Shown one piece after another: positions 48,028 to 56,804 of a stretch of 64,000 nucleotides of DNA. Below the pieces are notes generated by a model. That model ran no database searches and had not been told where the DNA came from. It saw nothing but the letters and a program-made list of their open reading frames with translations. Each line of letters opens with the position of its first letter. The stretch's first letter is position 1. This stretch comes from Streptomyces tagetis (GTDB taxonomy: Bacteria > Actinomycetota > Actinomycetes > Streptomycetales > Streptomycetaceae): positions 1 to 64,000 of the forward strand of contig NZ_JAGPNL010000004.1 in the NCBI RefSeq assembly GCF_018069565.1, written 5' to 3'. Made by a program: the position numbers and the translations under genes.

Positions 48028-49038
48028 TCAGCGCCGCTCGGGCTTGGCGCTGCGCCCCATCAGCTCCGCGACGGCGGCCACCGGGGACTTCCCCTCGTGC
48101 ACGATGGCGACGACCGTCTCGGTGATCGGCATGTCGACGCCGTGCCGGCGGGCCAGATCCAGTACGGACTCGCAGGACTTGACGCCCTCGGCGGTCTGCC
48201 GGGTGACCGCGATGGTCTCCTGGAGGGTCATGCCCTTGCCGAGGTTGGTGCCGAAGGTGTGGTTGCGGGAGAGCGGCGAGGAGCAGGTGGCCACCAGGTC
48301 GCCCAGTCCGGCCAGTCCGGAGAAGGTCAGCGGGTCCGCGCCGAGCGCCACGCCGAGCCGGGTGGTCTCGGCCAGGCCCCGGGTGATGAGGGAGCCCTTG
48401 GCGTTGTCCCCGAGGCCCATGCCGTCCGCGATGCCGACGGCGAGGCCGATGACGTTCTTGACGGCGCCGCCCAGTTCGCAGCCGACCACGTCGGTGTTGG
48501 TGTAGGGGCGGAAGTACGGGGTGTGGCAGGCGGTCTGGAGCCGCCGGGCCACCTCCTCGTCGCGGCAGGCGACCACGGCGGCGGCCGGCATGCGCGCGGC
48601 GATCTCCCGGGCCAGGTTGGGGCCGGTGACGACGGCGACGCGGTCGGCGGCGGCCCCGGCGACGTCCTCGATGACCTCGCTCATCCGCATCGCGGAGCCG
48701 AGTTCGACGCCTTTCATCAGCGAGACGAGGACGGTGCCGGGCGCCAGCAGCGACGTCCAGCCGGCCAGGTTCTCGCGCAGGGTCTGGGAAGGGACGGCGA
48801 GGACGGTGAAGTCGGCGCCCTCGGCGGCCTCGGCGGCGTCGGTGGTGGCCCGCAGGTTCGCCGGGAGTTCGACGCCGGGCAGGTAGTCCGGGTTGGTGCG
48901 GGTGGAGTTGACCGCGTCGGCGAGTGCGGCGCGGCGCCCCCACAGGGTGACCTCGCATCCCGCGTCGGCGAGGACCGCGCCGAAGGCGGTGCCCCAGGAA
49001 CCGGTGCCGAAGACGGCCGCCCTGACCGCTGTGCTCAC
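48028..49038 (-). CDS. gpsA: Glycerol-3-phosphate dehydrogenase [NAD(P)+]
   Basis: A 336-residue enzyme with Rossmann GTGSWGTAFG, the catalytic-lysine regions SLMKGVE and GGAVKNVIGLAVGIADG, and the RNHTFG motif. It supplies sn-glycerol-3-phosphate for phospholipids. Its GTG overlaps the plsC stop by 4 bp, linking acyltransferase and substrate supply. Confidence 0.95.
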   Translation of the reverse strand: MSTAVRAAVFGTGSWGTAFGAVLADAGCEVTLWGRRAALADAVNSTRTNPDYLPGVELPANLRATTDAAEAAEGADFTVLAVPSQTLRENLAGWTSLLAPGTVLVSLMKGVELGSAMRMSEVIEDVAGAAADRVAVVTGPNLAREIAARMPAAAVVACRDEEVARRLQTACHTPYFRPYTNTDVVGCELGGAVKNVIGLAVGIADGMGLGDNAKGSLITRGLAETTRLGVALGADPLTFSGLAGLGDLVATCSSPLSRNHTFGTNLGKGMTLQETIAVTRQTAEGVKSCESVLDLARRHGVDMPITETVVAIVHEGKSPVAAVAELMGRSAKPERR

Positions 49039-49811
49039 GTGCTCTGCCCTTCCGCGTGCTGCTCCTGCGTCTGCGTCTGCGCCTCGGTGCGGCGCCGCTG
49101 CTCGATCCGCTCGCGGCGCGGGTCGTAGGGGGTCTCGGGTGCCTTCTCGCCCCTGATCTCCTCCAGCAGCCGCGTCACGTCGGCCATGATGGCCTCGGTG
49201 ACCTCCTTGAGCAGTTCCGCGGTCATCTCCTGGCCGTAGAAGCGGGAGAGGTCGACCGGTGGTCCGGCCAGCACGCGGTGGGTCTTGCGCGGCAGCAGGT
49301 GGGGCTTCTTGGTGTAGGGCGGCAGGAGTTCGTTGCAGCCCCACTGGGCGACCGGGATCACCGGGCAGCGGGTCTGGAGCGCGACGCGGGCGGCGCCGGT
49401 CTTGCCGGTCATGGGCCAGCCGTCGGGGTCGCGGGTCAGGGTGCCCTCGGGGTAGAAGGCGACGCACTCGCCGCGCTCCACCGCGTCGATGGCGGCGCGG
49501 AAGGCGCTGAGCGCGTCGGTGCTCTCGCGGTAGACGGGGATCTGCCCGGTGCCGCGCATCGCGGCGCCGACGAGCCCTTTCCGGAAAAGGCCGCTCTTCG
49601 CCAGGAACCGCGGCACCCGTCCGGTGTTGTACTGATAGTGCGCGTACGCGAAGGGGTCGACGTGCGAATTGTGGTTCACGGCGGTGATGAATCCGCCGTC
49701 GGCCGGAATGTTCTCCATTCCCCGCCAGTCCCGCTTGAGCAGAACCACCAGCGGCGGTTTGCAGATCACCGCGGCGAAGCGGTACCAGAAGCCGATTCTG
49801 CGGCGGGGCAC
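49035..49811 (-). CDS. plsC: 1-acyl-glycerol-3-phosphate acyltransferase family protein
   Basis: A 258-residue PlsC-like enzyme with the HX4D box in VNHNSHVD, the substrate-binding FYPEGTLTRD and the later VIPVAQWG. The C-terminal tail is charged and Gln-rich. The GTG at 49811 follows GGAGGAAAGG; further upstream starts lack this. It acylates lysophosphatidate in the membrane and is coupled to gpsA. Confidence 0.92.
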   Translation of the reverse strand: MPRRRIGFWYRFAAVICKPPLVVLLKRDWRGMENIPADGGFITAVNHNSHVDPFAYAHYQYNTGRVPRFLAKSGLFRKGLVGAAMRGTGQIPVYRESTDALSAFRAAIDAVERGECVAFYPEGTLTRDPDGWPMTGKTGAARVALQTRCPVIPVAQWGCNELLPPYTKKPHLLPRKTHRVLAGPPVDLSRFYGQEMTAELLKEVTEAIMADVTRLLEEIRGEKAPETPYDPRRERIEQRRRTEAQTQTQEQHAEGQST

Positions 49812-49954
49812 GCGGACACCTTTCCTCCAGGGCCTGGGGCCGGACAAGTGTCGCCCCGGGCCGCCCGTCTGTCGAGAACACCGTACGCCCCGACGGGGGA
49901 ACCGCCAGATACCCCGGGTGACAATGACGGCGACGAGAGAAGGACGGGACGCCC

Positions 49955-50593
49955 GTGCAGTGGACCTTGGTGGTACCCGTGAAACCCCTGGCCCGAGCCA
50001 AGAGCAGGCTGTCAGACACCGCCCACGACGGGGTGCGGCCGGGGCTCGCGCTGGCGTTCGCGCAGGACACCGTGGCGGCCTCGCTGGCCTGCCCGGCGGT
50101 GGCGGGTGTGGCCGTCGTCACGGACGATCCGCGCGCGGCCGGCGCCCTCGCGGCCCTCGGCGCCGACGTCGTCCGCGACGAACCGGACGCCGGTCTCAAC
50201 GCCGCGCTGGCCCACGGCGCGGCGCGGGTGCGGGCGCTTCTCCCCGAAAGCGCGGTGGCCGCGCTCAACGCGGATCTCCCCGCGCTCAGGCCGGCGGAAT
50301 TGGCGCGCGTGCTGTCGGCGGCGGCGTCTTTTCCCCGCGCCTTTCTCCCGGATGCGGCGGGAATCGGCACGACGTTGCTGACCGCCGCGCCCGGCCGGGA
50401 ATTGTCCCCGGCTTTCGGGGGGCGTTCCCGCCGTCGCCACCGCGCGTCCGGCGCGGTCGAGCTGCTCGTTCCCGGGGTGGATTCCGTACGGCAGGACGTC
50501 GACACCGGCGAGGACCTGCGGACGGCGCTGGCGCTGGGGGTGGGTCCTCATACGGCCGCGGTGGCCGAGCGGTTGCCCGCGGCCTGGACGTAG
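49955..50593 (+). CDS. cofC: 2-phospholactate/phosphoenolpyruvate guanylyltransferase (F420 synthesis)
   Basis: A 212-residue CofC/FbiD-type nucleotidyltransferase: VPVKPLARAKSRLS, VVTDDP, ALNADLPALRP and the DVDTGEDLRTA end. It activates phosphoenolpyruvate (or 2-phospholactate) with GTP for coenzyme F420, which Streptomyces use in tetracycline and other pathways. The central part (GRSRRRHRASGAV) is somewhat divergent. It is divergent from plsC. Confidence 0.9.
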   Translation: MQWTLVVPVKPLARAKSRLSDTAHDGVRPGLALAFAQDTVAASLACPAVAGVAVVTDDPRAAGALAALGADVVRDEPDAGLNAALAHGAARVRALLPESAVAALNADLPALRPAELARVLSAAASFPRAFLPDAAGIGTTLLTAAPGRELSPAFGGRSRRRHRASGAVELLVPGVDSVRQDVDTGEDLRTALALGVGPHTAAVAERLPAAWT

Positions 50594-50602
50594 GCTGCCG
50601 GT

Positions 50603-50806
50603 ATGCAGGCGACCGCGTACACCTACGACCCCGACAGCCGCAGCGGGCAGGTGCTGCTCGACGACGGCACCCCGGTGCCCTTCGACGCGGCGGCGTTCGA
50701 CGCGGGGGGCCTTCGGCTGCTGCGGCCCGGACAGCGGGTGCGCATCGAGACCGAGGGGGCGGGGACCGGCCGCCGGATCACGCTGGTGACGCTCCAGACC
50801 TTCTGA
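50603..50806 (+). CDS. Small cold-shock-domain-like protein
   Basis: A 67-residue protein (MQATAYTYDPDSRSGQVLLD) with GLRLLRPGQRVRIETEG, resembling the second half of CspA-type OB folds, but without the RNP1 aromatic motif (KGFGFI). Nucleic-acid binding is therefore uncertain. It starts 10 bp after cofC and is likely co-transcribed. Confidence 0.7.
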   Translation: MQATAYTYDPDSRSGQVLLDDGTPVPFDAAAFDAGGLRLLRPGQRVRIETEGAGTGRRITLVTLQTF

Positions 50807-50838
50807 TACGGGCCGCGCGGGCGGTGCCGGACACGCCG

Positions 50839-50869
50839 CGGGCCGGACTCCGACGGGGAGTCCGGCCCG
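50839..50869. terminator. Bidirectional terminator between cofC operon and hupS
   Basis: A 13-bp perfect stem (cgggccggactcc/ggagtccggcccg) with a 5-nt loop between convergent genes. Confidence 0.85.
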
Positions 50870-50903
50870 GCGCGTGAGTGCCCTGCTGCCCGGTGGCCCG
50901 CCG

Positions 50904-51563
50904 CTACTTCTTGCGGGCGGTGGCCTTCTTGGCGGTGGTCGTGCGGGCGGTCGACTTCTTGGCGGGGGCCTTCTTGGCCGTCGCCTTCTTCGCGGGAGCC
51001 TTCTTGGCGGCGGTCTTCTTCGCCGCGGCGGTGGTGGTCTTCGCCGTGGCCTTCTTCGCCGTGCTCTTCTTCGCCGCCGTGGTCTTGGCCGCGCCCGTCT
51101 TCTTGGCGGGGGTGGCCTTCTTGGCCGCGGTGGTCTTCTTCGCCGTGGGGGTGGCCTTCTTCGCCGCCGCCGTGGTCGCCTTCTTGGCGGCGGCCTTCTT
51201 GCCCGCGGCCTTGGCGATGGTCGGCGTGGGGCCCGACAGGCTGCCCTTGGGGGCCTTCTTGACCGCGATGTCGTTCTTCGGGAGCTTCTTCGAGCCGCTC
51301 ACCAGGTCCTTGAAGCCCTGGCCCGCGCGGAAGCGGGGGACGGAGGTCTTCTTGACCCGAACCCGCTCGCCCGTCTGGGGATTGCGGGCGTAGCGGGCCG
51401 GACGCTCGACCTTCTCGAAGGAACCGAAGCCGGTGACCGACACCCGGTCCCCCGCGACCACCGCGCGGACGAGGGCGTCCAGGACCGCGTCGACGGCGTC
51501 GGCGGCCTGCTGCCGTCCGCCCAGCTTGTCGGCAATCGCTTCTACGAGCTGCGCCTTGTTCAC
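50904..51563 (-). CDS. hupS: HupS, HU protein with H1-like tail
   Basis: A 219-residue protein. Residues 1-92 are an HU fold (MNKAQLVEAIADKLGG, VTGFGSFEKVERPARYARNP). Residues 105-219 are a Lys/Ala/Thr-rich tail of KKA and AKK repeats like histone H1. This architecture is specific to actinomycetes; in S. coelicolor HupS is upregulated at sporulation and compacts spore nucleoids. The tail is built of short AT-poor repeats and is prone to length change. Confidence 0.95.
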   Translation of the reverse strand: MNKAQLVEAIADKLGGRQQAADAVDAVLDALVRAVVAGDRVSVTGFGSFEKVERPARYARNPQTGERVRVKKTSVPRFRAGQGFKDLVSGSKKLPKNDIAVKKAPKGSLSGPTPTIAKAAGKKAAAKKATTAAAKKATPTAKKTTAAKKATPAKKTGAAKTTAAKKSTAKKATAKTTTAAAKKTAAKKAPAKKATAKKAPAKKSTARTTTAKKATARKK

Positions 51564-51614
51564 GTCTTCCCCTTCGGAGACATTGCCGGAACGAATGCGT
51601 TCAGGCTTTTTCGC

Positions 51615-51643
51615 ACGTTAGGCAGATATATACCGCAAATCAA
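51615..51643 (-). promoter_or_regulatory. Probable hupS promoter
   Basis: On the minus strand, TTGATT and TAACGT are separated by 17 bp, in an unusually AT-rich patch (tatatat) 52 bp before the hupS start. This fits a sigma-70-type promoter. Confidence 0.5.
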
Positions 51644-51699
51644 ACACGAAACGGGCTAATCACCCTTGTGCCGCAACGGACTCGGCTGTCTCGGCCTGT

Positions 51700-51930
51700 T
51701 CAGGCTTCCTCGTCGGGGAACCGACCCTCGTCGAGGTCCGCCGTGAACCGCTCCAGACGCCGCGCCGCACCGGGCAGATCGTGTTTGGCCGCGGCCGTAA
51801 TGACCAGCAGCTTCCGGGTCAGCGCCATCCGTACGCCCTCCGGGACTTGCAGTGCGCGCACTTTCGCGTGCGCTTCTTTGAGCCGGACCGCGACCGCCGC
51901 ATAGAGCTCGAGTTGGCCGTCGTGTTCCAT
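51700..51930 (-). CDS. Conserved small hypothetical protein
   Basis: A 76-residue helical protein (MEHDGQLELYAAVAVRLKEAH, then VRMALTRKLLVITAAAKHD). No domain recognised. The ATG at 51930 has no Shine-Dalgarno sequence, but cacaat lies 7-12 bp upstream, so the transcript could be leaderless. It lies upstream of hupS on the same strand and may be read through. Confidence 0.7.
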   Translation of the reverse strand: MEHDGQLELYAAVAVRLKEAHAKVRALQVPEGVRMALTRKLLVITAAAKHDLPGAARRLERFTADLDEGRFPDEEA

Positions 51931-52011
51931 GCACAGATTGTGCCATCTGGGGCGAGTTGTCGCCTGCGCAGGGGGCAACTCACGTCTCGGCACGTCGTTC
52001 CGGGACGCGCG

Positions 52012-52056
52012 AGAGCCGTGGCTCCAGGGGGCGTGTACCCCTGCAACCACGGCTCT
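52012..52056 (-). terminator. Second hairpin downstream of leuD
   Basis: An outer 10-bp stem (agagccgtgg/ccacggctct) and an inner 6-bp stem separated by a 3x3 internal loop, about 145 bp past the leuD stop. It is a likely back-up terminator or the transcription boundary before the small gene at 51700-51930. Confidence 0.6.
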
Positions 52057-52115
52057 AACGTGGGAAGTTACCGATTCGAGGAGGCTCGGGCGCGGCGGCC
52101 GGGACCCCGACACGG

Positions 52116-52148
52116 CCGTACCCCCGATCGGGCTGATCGGGGGTACGG
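52116..52148 (-). terminator. Terminator of leuCD
   Basis: A 14-bp perfect stem (ccgtacccccgatc/gatcgggggtacgg) with a 5-nt loop, 53 bp after the leuD stop. Confidence 0.85.
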
Positions 52149-52200
52149 AGGCGGTGCCGGGGTGGCCGAAAGTCGACCGTGCCGACGGCGGGCGGCCGGG

Positions 52201-52794
52201 TCAGACCGGGAGCGTCCGCGGCTTGAAGGACGGGCGCGTCGCCTCGTAGGCGGCGATGTCGCCCTCCTCGCGGAGCGTGATGGAGATGTCGTCCAGGCCG
52301 TTCAGCAGCCGCCAGCGGGAGTTCTCGTCCAGCTCGAAGGCGGCGGTGACGCCCTCGGCGCGGACCTCCCGGGCCTGGAGGTCGACGGTGATCTCGGCCT
52401 GCGGGTCGGCCTCGGTCAGCGCCCACAGGGCGTCCACGACCTTCTGGTCGAGGACCACGGTCAGCAGGCCGTTCTTCAGCGAGTTGCCGCGGAAGATGTC
52501 GGCGAACCGCGAGGAGATCACGGTCTTGAAGCCGTAGTTCTGCAGGGCCCAGACGGCGTGTTCGCGGGAGGAGCCGGTGCCGAAGTCGGGGCCGGCCACC
52601 AGGACCGTGGCGCCCTGGCGCTCGGGCTGGTTCAGCACGAAGGACGGGTCCTTGCGCCATGCCTCGAAGAGCCCGTCCTCGAAGCCGTCCCGCGTGACCT
52701 TCTTGAGCCAGTGGGCGGGGATGATCTGGTCGGTGTCGACGTTGCCGCGGCGCAGCGGGACGGCCCGGCCGGTGTGCGTGGTGAAGGCTTCCAT
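52201..52794 (-). CDS. leuD: 3-isopropylmalate dehydratase small subunit
   Basis: A 197-residue swivel domain: [20 protein letters not shown] and [17 protein letters not shown]. With LeuC it isomerises 2- to 3-isopropylmalate in leucine synthesis. It starts 5 bp after the leuC stop. Confidence 0.96.
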   Translation of the reverse strand: MEAFTTHTGRAVPLRRGNVDTDQIIPAHWLKKVTRDGFEDGLFEAWRKDPSFVLNQPERQGATVLVAGPDFGTGSSREHAVWALQNYGFKTVISSRFADIFRGNSLKNGLLTVVLDQKVVDALWALTEADPQAEITVDLQAREVRAEGVTAAFELDENSRWRLLNGLDDISITLREEGDIAAYEATRPSFKPRTLPV

Positions 52795-52799
52795 GACTC

Positions 52800-54227
52800 T
52801 CAGACTCCAGCGGGCGTGGGGACGTCGGCGGCCAGGTCGGCCGGGGAGGCCAGGTGGCCGGTGACGGCCGTGGCGGCGGCGACCTGCGGGGAGACCAGGT
52901 GGGTCCGGCCGCCCTTGCCCTGCCTGCCCTCGAAGTTGCGGTTGGAGGTGGACGCGGAGCGCTCACCGGGGGCGAGCTGGTCCGGGTTCATGCCCAGGCA
53001 CATCGAGCAGCCCGCGTGCCGCCATTCGGCGCCGGCCTCCTTGAAGACCTGGTCCAGGCCCTCGGAGACGGCCTGGAGGCCGACCCGGGCGGAGCCGGGG
53101 ACGACCAGCATGCGCACGCCGTCGGCGACTTTGCGGCTCCGGAGGATCTCGGCGGCGGCGCGCAGGTCCTCGATGCGCCCGTTGGTGCAGGAACCTACGA
53201 AGACGGTGTCCACCTTGATGGAGCGCAGCGGCTGTCCGGCGTCCAACCCCATGTACTCCAGGGCCTTTTCGGCGGCGAGGCGCTCCGATGCGTCATCGTA
53301 GGTGGCCGGGTCGGGGACGGCGGCGGAGAGCGGCGCTCCCTGGCCGGGGTTGGTGCCCCAGGTGACGAACGGGGACAGCCCGGCGGCGTCGATGACGACC
53401 TCGGCGTCGAACTCGGCGCCCTCGTCGGTCCTCAGCGTCTTCCAGTAGGCGACGGCCGCGTCCCAGTCCTCGCCCTCGGGGGCGTGCGGGCGGCCCTTGA
53501 GGTAGGCGAAGGTGGTCTCGTCGGGGGCGATCATGCCCGCGCGGGCGCCGGCCTCGATCGACATGTTGCAGATGGTCATCCGGGCCTCCATCGAGAGCTT
53601 CTCGATGGCCTCGCCGCGGTACTCCAGGATGTAGCCCTGGCCGCCGCCGGTGCCGATCTTCGCGATGATCGCCAGGATCAGGTCCTTGGCCGTGACGCCG
53701 TCGGGCAGTTCGCCGTCGACGGTGATCGCCATGGTCTTCGGGCGGGCCAGCGGCAGCGTCTGGGTGGCCAGTACGTGCTCGACCTGCGAGGTGCCGATGC
53801 CGAAGGCCAGCGCGCCGAAGGCGCCGTGGGTGGAGGTGTGCGAGTCGCCGCAGACCACGGTGGTGCCGGGCTGGGTCAGGCCGAGCTGCGGGCCGACCAC
53901 GTGCACCACGCCCTGCTCGACGTCGCCCAGCGGGTGCAGCCGCACGCCGAAGTCGGCGCAGTTCTTGCGCAGCGTCTCGAGCTGGGCCCGGGAGACCGGG
54001 TCCGCGATGGGCTTGTCGATGTCGAGGGTCGGGGTGTTGTGGTCCTCGGTGGCGATGGTGAGGTCGAGCCGGCGCACCGCGCGCCCGCTCTTGCGCAGGC
54101 CGTCGAAAGCCTGCGGGCTGGTCACCTCGTGCAGGAGGTGCAGATCGATGAAGAGCAGGTCGGGCTCGCCCTCCGCGCGCCGGACGACGTGGTCGTCCCA
54201 GACCTTCTCCGCGAGTGTCCTGGCCAT
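52800..54227 (-). CDS. leuC: 3-isopropylmalate dehydratase large subunit
   Basis: A 475-residue aconitase-family subunit. The [4Fe-4S] cysteines are in [10 protein letters not shown] and [13 protein letters not shown]. Other motifs are [21 protein letters not shown] and [12 protein letters not shown]. The ATG at 54227 follows GGAGGGAAAG. It is divergent from ndgR with a dyad operator between them, so NdgR control is expected. Confidence 0.97.
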   Translation of the reverse strand: MARTLAEKVWDDHVVRRAEGEPDLLFIDLHLLHEVTSPQAFDGLRKSGRAVRRLDLTIATEDHNTPTLDIDKPIADPVSRAQLETLRKNCADFGVRLHPLGDVEQGVVHVVGPQLGLTQPGTTVVCGDSHTSTHGAFGALAFGIGTSQVEHVLATQTLPLARPKTMAITVDGELPDGVTAKDLILAIIAKIGTGGGQGYILEYRGEAIEKLSMEARMTICNMSIEAGARAGMIAPDETTFAYLKGRPHAPEGEDWDAAVAYWKTLRTDEGAEFDAEVVIDAAGLSPFVTWGTNPGQGAPLSAAVPDPATYDDASERLAAEKALEYMGLDAGQPLRSIKVDTVFVGSCTNGRIEDLRAAAEILRSRKVADGVRMLVVPGSARVGLQAVSEGLDQVFKEAGAEWRHAGCSMCLGMNPDQLAPGERSASTSNRNFEGRQGKGGRTHLVSPQVAAATAVTGHLASPADLAADVPTPAGV

Positions 54228-54387
54228 CGCTTTCCCTCCGGCCGGCGACCGAGCGCCGAACCAACTAGATCGTGTGGAAGCGGCGCCCGCGCCCCCCTGG
54301 TCCCGGGCGTCCGCCGCCAGGCCCGTTCCGTCCATGGGCCGCTGTGACGTCGTGGCACCCAGGGTGGCGTGTTCCACGGAAAATTGA

Positions 54388-54416
54388 ACTTGCGTTTCAC
54401 AGAGTGAGACGCAAGT
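54388..54416. promoter_or_regulatory. Probable NdgR operator between leuC and ndgR
   Basis: Arms of 13 bp (acttgcgtttcac and gtgagacgcaagt, one mismatch) around a 3-bp centre. It overlaps plausible -35/-10 elements for both directions (TTGCGT, 17 bp, AAGTAT toward ndgR; TTGCGT, 17 bp, AAGTTC toward leuC). IclR-type regulators bind such dyads, and NdgR is known to control leuCD and itself. Confidence 0.7.
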
Positions 54417-54424
54417 ATCGTTGC

Positions 54425-55141
54425 ATGGACAACAGTAGCGGCGTCGGCGTTCTGGACAAGGCGGCCCTCGTCCTGAGCGCTCTGGAGTCCGGCCCGGCCA
54501 CCCTCGCGGGGTTGGTCGGTGCGACCGGACTGGCACGACCCACGGCCCACCGCCTGGCCGTGGCGCTGGAGCACCACCGCATGGTGGCGCGCGACATGCA
54601 GGGCCGGTTCATCCTCGGCCCGCGGCTGGCCGAGCTGGCCGCCGCGGCGGGCGAGGACCGCCTGCTCGCCACGGCGGGCCCGGTCCTCACGCACCTGCGG
54701 GACGTGACGGGCGAGAGCGCGCAGCTCTACCGGCGCCAGGGCGAGATGCGGATCTGCGTGGCCGCGGCCGAGCGCCTGTCGGGGCTGCGGGACACGGTCC
54801 CGGTCGGGTCCACGCTCACGATGAAGGCCGGCTCCTCGGCGCAGATCCTGATGGCCTGGGAGGAGCCGGAGCGGCTGCACCGGGGCCTGCAGGGCGCCCG
54901 CTTCACGGCGACGGCGCTCTCCGGGGTACGGCGGCGGGGCTGGGCCCAGTCGATCGGCGAGCGGGAGCCGGGCGTGGCCTCGGTCTCGGCGCCGGTGCGC
55001 GGCCCGTCCAACCGCGTGGTGGCCGCGGTGTCGGTCTCGGGGCCGATCGAGCGCCTGACGCGGCACCCGGGCCGGATGCACGCCCAGGCGATCATCGACG
55101 CCGCCGGCCGCCTCTCGGAGGCCCTGCGCCGCAACGGCTGA
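54425..55141 (+). CDS. ndgR: IclR-family regulator NdgR
   Basis: A 238-residue protein: N-terminal winged helix ([40 protein letters not shown] broken across residues 9-50) and a C-terminal IclR effector domain ([39 protein letters not shown]). In S. coelicolor NdgR activates leuCD and ilv genes and affects amino-acid-dependent growth and antibiotics. The ATG at 54425 has no Shine-Dalgarno sequence and sits about 7 bp from a -10-like AAGTAT, so the mRNA may be leaderless. Confidence 0.94.
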   Translation: MDNSSGVGVLDKAALVLSALESGPATLAGLVGATGLARPTAHRLAVALEHHRMVARDMQGRFILGPRLAELAAAAGEDRLLATAGPVLTHLRDVTGESAQLYRRQGEMRICVAAAERLSGLRDTVPVGSTLTMKAGSSAQILMAWEEPERLHRGLQGARFTATALSGVRRRGWAQSIGEREPGVASVSAPVRGPSNRVVAAVSVSGPIERLTRHPGRMHAQAIIDAAGRLSEALRRNG

Positions 55142-55324
55142 CCGCCGTCCGTCGTCCTCCTCGGGAGTGTCCGCCTCAACGCCGCGGCGGGCGCTCCCCC
55201 CGACCCTGGTCCCCGACGCCCGGGGTGAACCCGTACCCGCCCGGGGCGAGTTGCGCGCCGCACCGGCCGCCGGACCCCGGACACGCCGATGGCCCCCCGC
55301 CTGAGCGAGGGGCCATCCGTGACG

Positions 55325-55397
55325 TACCCCCGACCGGATTCGAACCGGCGCTACCGCCTTGAGAGGGCGGCGTGCTAGGCCGCTACACAACGGGGGC
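55325..55397 (-). tRNA. tRNA-Glu (CTC)
   Basis: 73 nt. The acceptor is GCCCCCG with CGGGGGT plus A73. The anticodon arm is CCGCC-CTCTCAA-GGCGG with anticodon CTC, and the T-loop is TTCGAAT. No encoded CCA. Identical to the two other Glu copies here. Confidence 0.97.
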
Positions 55398-55425
55398 CTG
55401 GACACTGCGTTTCCGCAGGTCCGAG

Positions 55426-55497
55426 CTGGTCTACCTGGACTCGAACCAAGACTAACTGAACCAGAATCAGTCGTGCTGCCAATTACACCATAGACCA
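55426..55497 (-). tRNA. tRNA-Gln (CTG)
   Basis: 72 nt. The acceptor is TGGTCTA with TAGACCA plus G. The anticodon arm is ACTGA-TTCTGGT-TCAGT with anticodon CTG, and the T-arm is TGGTTCGAGTCCA. It differs from the second copy only in one acceptor pair (T-A here, C-G there). Confidence 0.97.
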
Positions 55498-55517
55498 ATG
55501 TGGTTTAGACCAGTCAG

Positions 55518-55590
55518 TACCCCCGACCGGATTCGAACCGGCGCTACCGCCTTGAGAGGGCGGCGTGCTAGGCCGCTACACAACGGGGGC
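55518..55590 (-). tRNA. tRNA-Glu (CTC)
   Basis: 73 nt, identical to the copy at 55325-55397, anticodon CTC. Confidence 0.97.
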
Positions 55591-55675
55591 CTTGGCGATC
55601 CCACCCGGCGGCAGCCGGGTGTTGTCACCGCGAGAACAAAGGGTGCGACCCTGATTGTTCCCGCGGGATGGATCT

Positions 55676-55748
55676 GTACCCCCGACCGGATTCGAACCGG
55701 CGCTACCGCCTTGAGAGGGCGGCGTGCTAGGCCGCTACACAACGGGGG
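55676..55748 (-). tRNA. tRNA-Glu (CTC)
   Basis: 73 nt, identical to the other two Glu copies, anticodon CTC. Confidence 0.97.
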
Positions 55749-55791
55749 CTTTGTGGAGCAGTCCTCCACGGACGCAGATGAAGCTCTGCGA

Positions 55792-55863
55792 GCTGGCCTA
55801 CCTGGACTCGAACCAAGACTAACTGAACCAGAATCAGTCGTGCTGCCAATTACACCATAGGCC
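55792..55863 (-). tRNA. tRNA-Gln (CTG)
   Basis: 72 nt. Acceptor TGGCCTA with TAGGCCA, anticodon CTG. It is the first of the five in transcription order; the array Gln-Glu-Glu-Gln-Glu is probably one transcript. Confidence 0.97.
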
Positions 55864-55954
55864 ACTGGAACGCAAGCCCCGGAGGGATCTTGTTCTAGCG
55901 TCGCGTCCCCGGTTCCGGCCTTTCGGCCCGCTCCCCGGCGGCGCAGGAAGAACA

Positions 55955-56686
55955 TTACCCGAAGGTGGACGGGGCTCCAAAACGAGTATCGGCGCCGAGG
56001 AGCGCGGGGAGTTCGGAGAGGGAGGCGATACGGCGCGGCCCGGACGGCGGTTCGAGGGCGGCGTACGGACCGCCCCGGTCGATCCACACCGACAGCAGCC
56101 CGGCGTCGGCGGCGCCGCGCCCGTCGATCTCCGGGTGGTCCCCGACGTAGGCGACCTCGTGCGGGGCGAGCCCGAGGGCCTCGCAGGCGGCCAGGAAGGC
56201 GGCGGCATCCGGCTTGGAGACGCCCAGTTCGGCGGCGCACAGGATGGCCTCGAAGCGGTCGTGCACGCCGAGGACGCGCAGTTTGCGGTCCTGGACGGTG
56301 AGGCTGGAGTTGGAGAGCACGGCGTGGCGGTGGCTGCCGGCCAGGGCGTCCAGGACGGGCAGCACGTCCGGGAAGAGGGCCCAGGCCGCCTCGTAGTGGA
56401 CGAGGTAGCGGCGGAACCAGTCGTCGGCCTCGGCGTCGGTCAGCTCCCGCTCCAGGAAGACGCGGACGCGGTCGCGGCGCTGGGTCTCGAAGTCGGCCTC
56501 GCCGGCGGCGAAGCGGGCCCACTGGCGGTCGGTGATCTCCCGCCAGCGCGCGAGGGCCTCGCCGGCCGATCCGTACCGGCCGAGGACGCCCTCGGCCACC
56601 AGGTGGGCGCCGAGTCCCTCGCGGTCGGCGGTGGTGTAGTCGAAGAGCGTGTCGTCGACGTCCCAGACGACGGCTGTGATCCCCAT
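55955..56686 (-). CDS. HAD-family hydrolase
   Basis: A 243-residue haloacid-dehalogenase-type phosphatase: motif I WDVDDTLFD (D9, D11), motif II VLSNSS, the motif III lysine in GVSKPDAAAF and motif IV YVGDHPEID. The alpha-helical C1 cap indicates a small-molecule phosphatase; the substrate is unknown. The ATG at 56686 is the first codon of the conserved start. It lies downstream of gltX and upstream of the tRNA array on the same strand. Confidence 0.9.
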   Translation of the reverse strand: MGITAVVWDVDDTLFDYTTADREGLGAHLVAEGVLGRYGSAGEALARWREITDRQWARFAAGEADFETQRRDRVRVFLERELTDAEADDWFRRYLVHYEAAWALFPDVLPVLDALAGSHRHAVLSNSSLTVQDRKLRVLGVHDRFEAILCAAELGVSKPDAAAFLAACEALGLAPHEVAYVGDHPEIDGRGAADAGLLSVWIDRGGPYAALEPPSGPRRIASLSELPALLGADTRFGAPSTFG

Positions 56687-56804
56687 GCCTCGACCGTAAC
56701 CCGCCGGTGCGGCGACGCACGAGGGGGCGGCCCCGTCGCCGGGTGCCGCCCCCTCGTCACACCTGTCCGCACCGGTGCGTGTCCGCGCCGTCACGCGGGG
56801 TGGC

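Noticed and set aside
51931-52200. Possible gene between the small hypothetical gene and leuD
   Set aside because: The interval is explained by two strong hairpins; the open frame upstream of 51930 is an extension without conserved start.
55518-55748. Direct repeats of 73 bp suggesting a duplicated attachment site
   Set aside because: They are complete identical tRNA-Glu genes with canonical arms; no integrase or element boundary is near.
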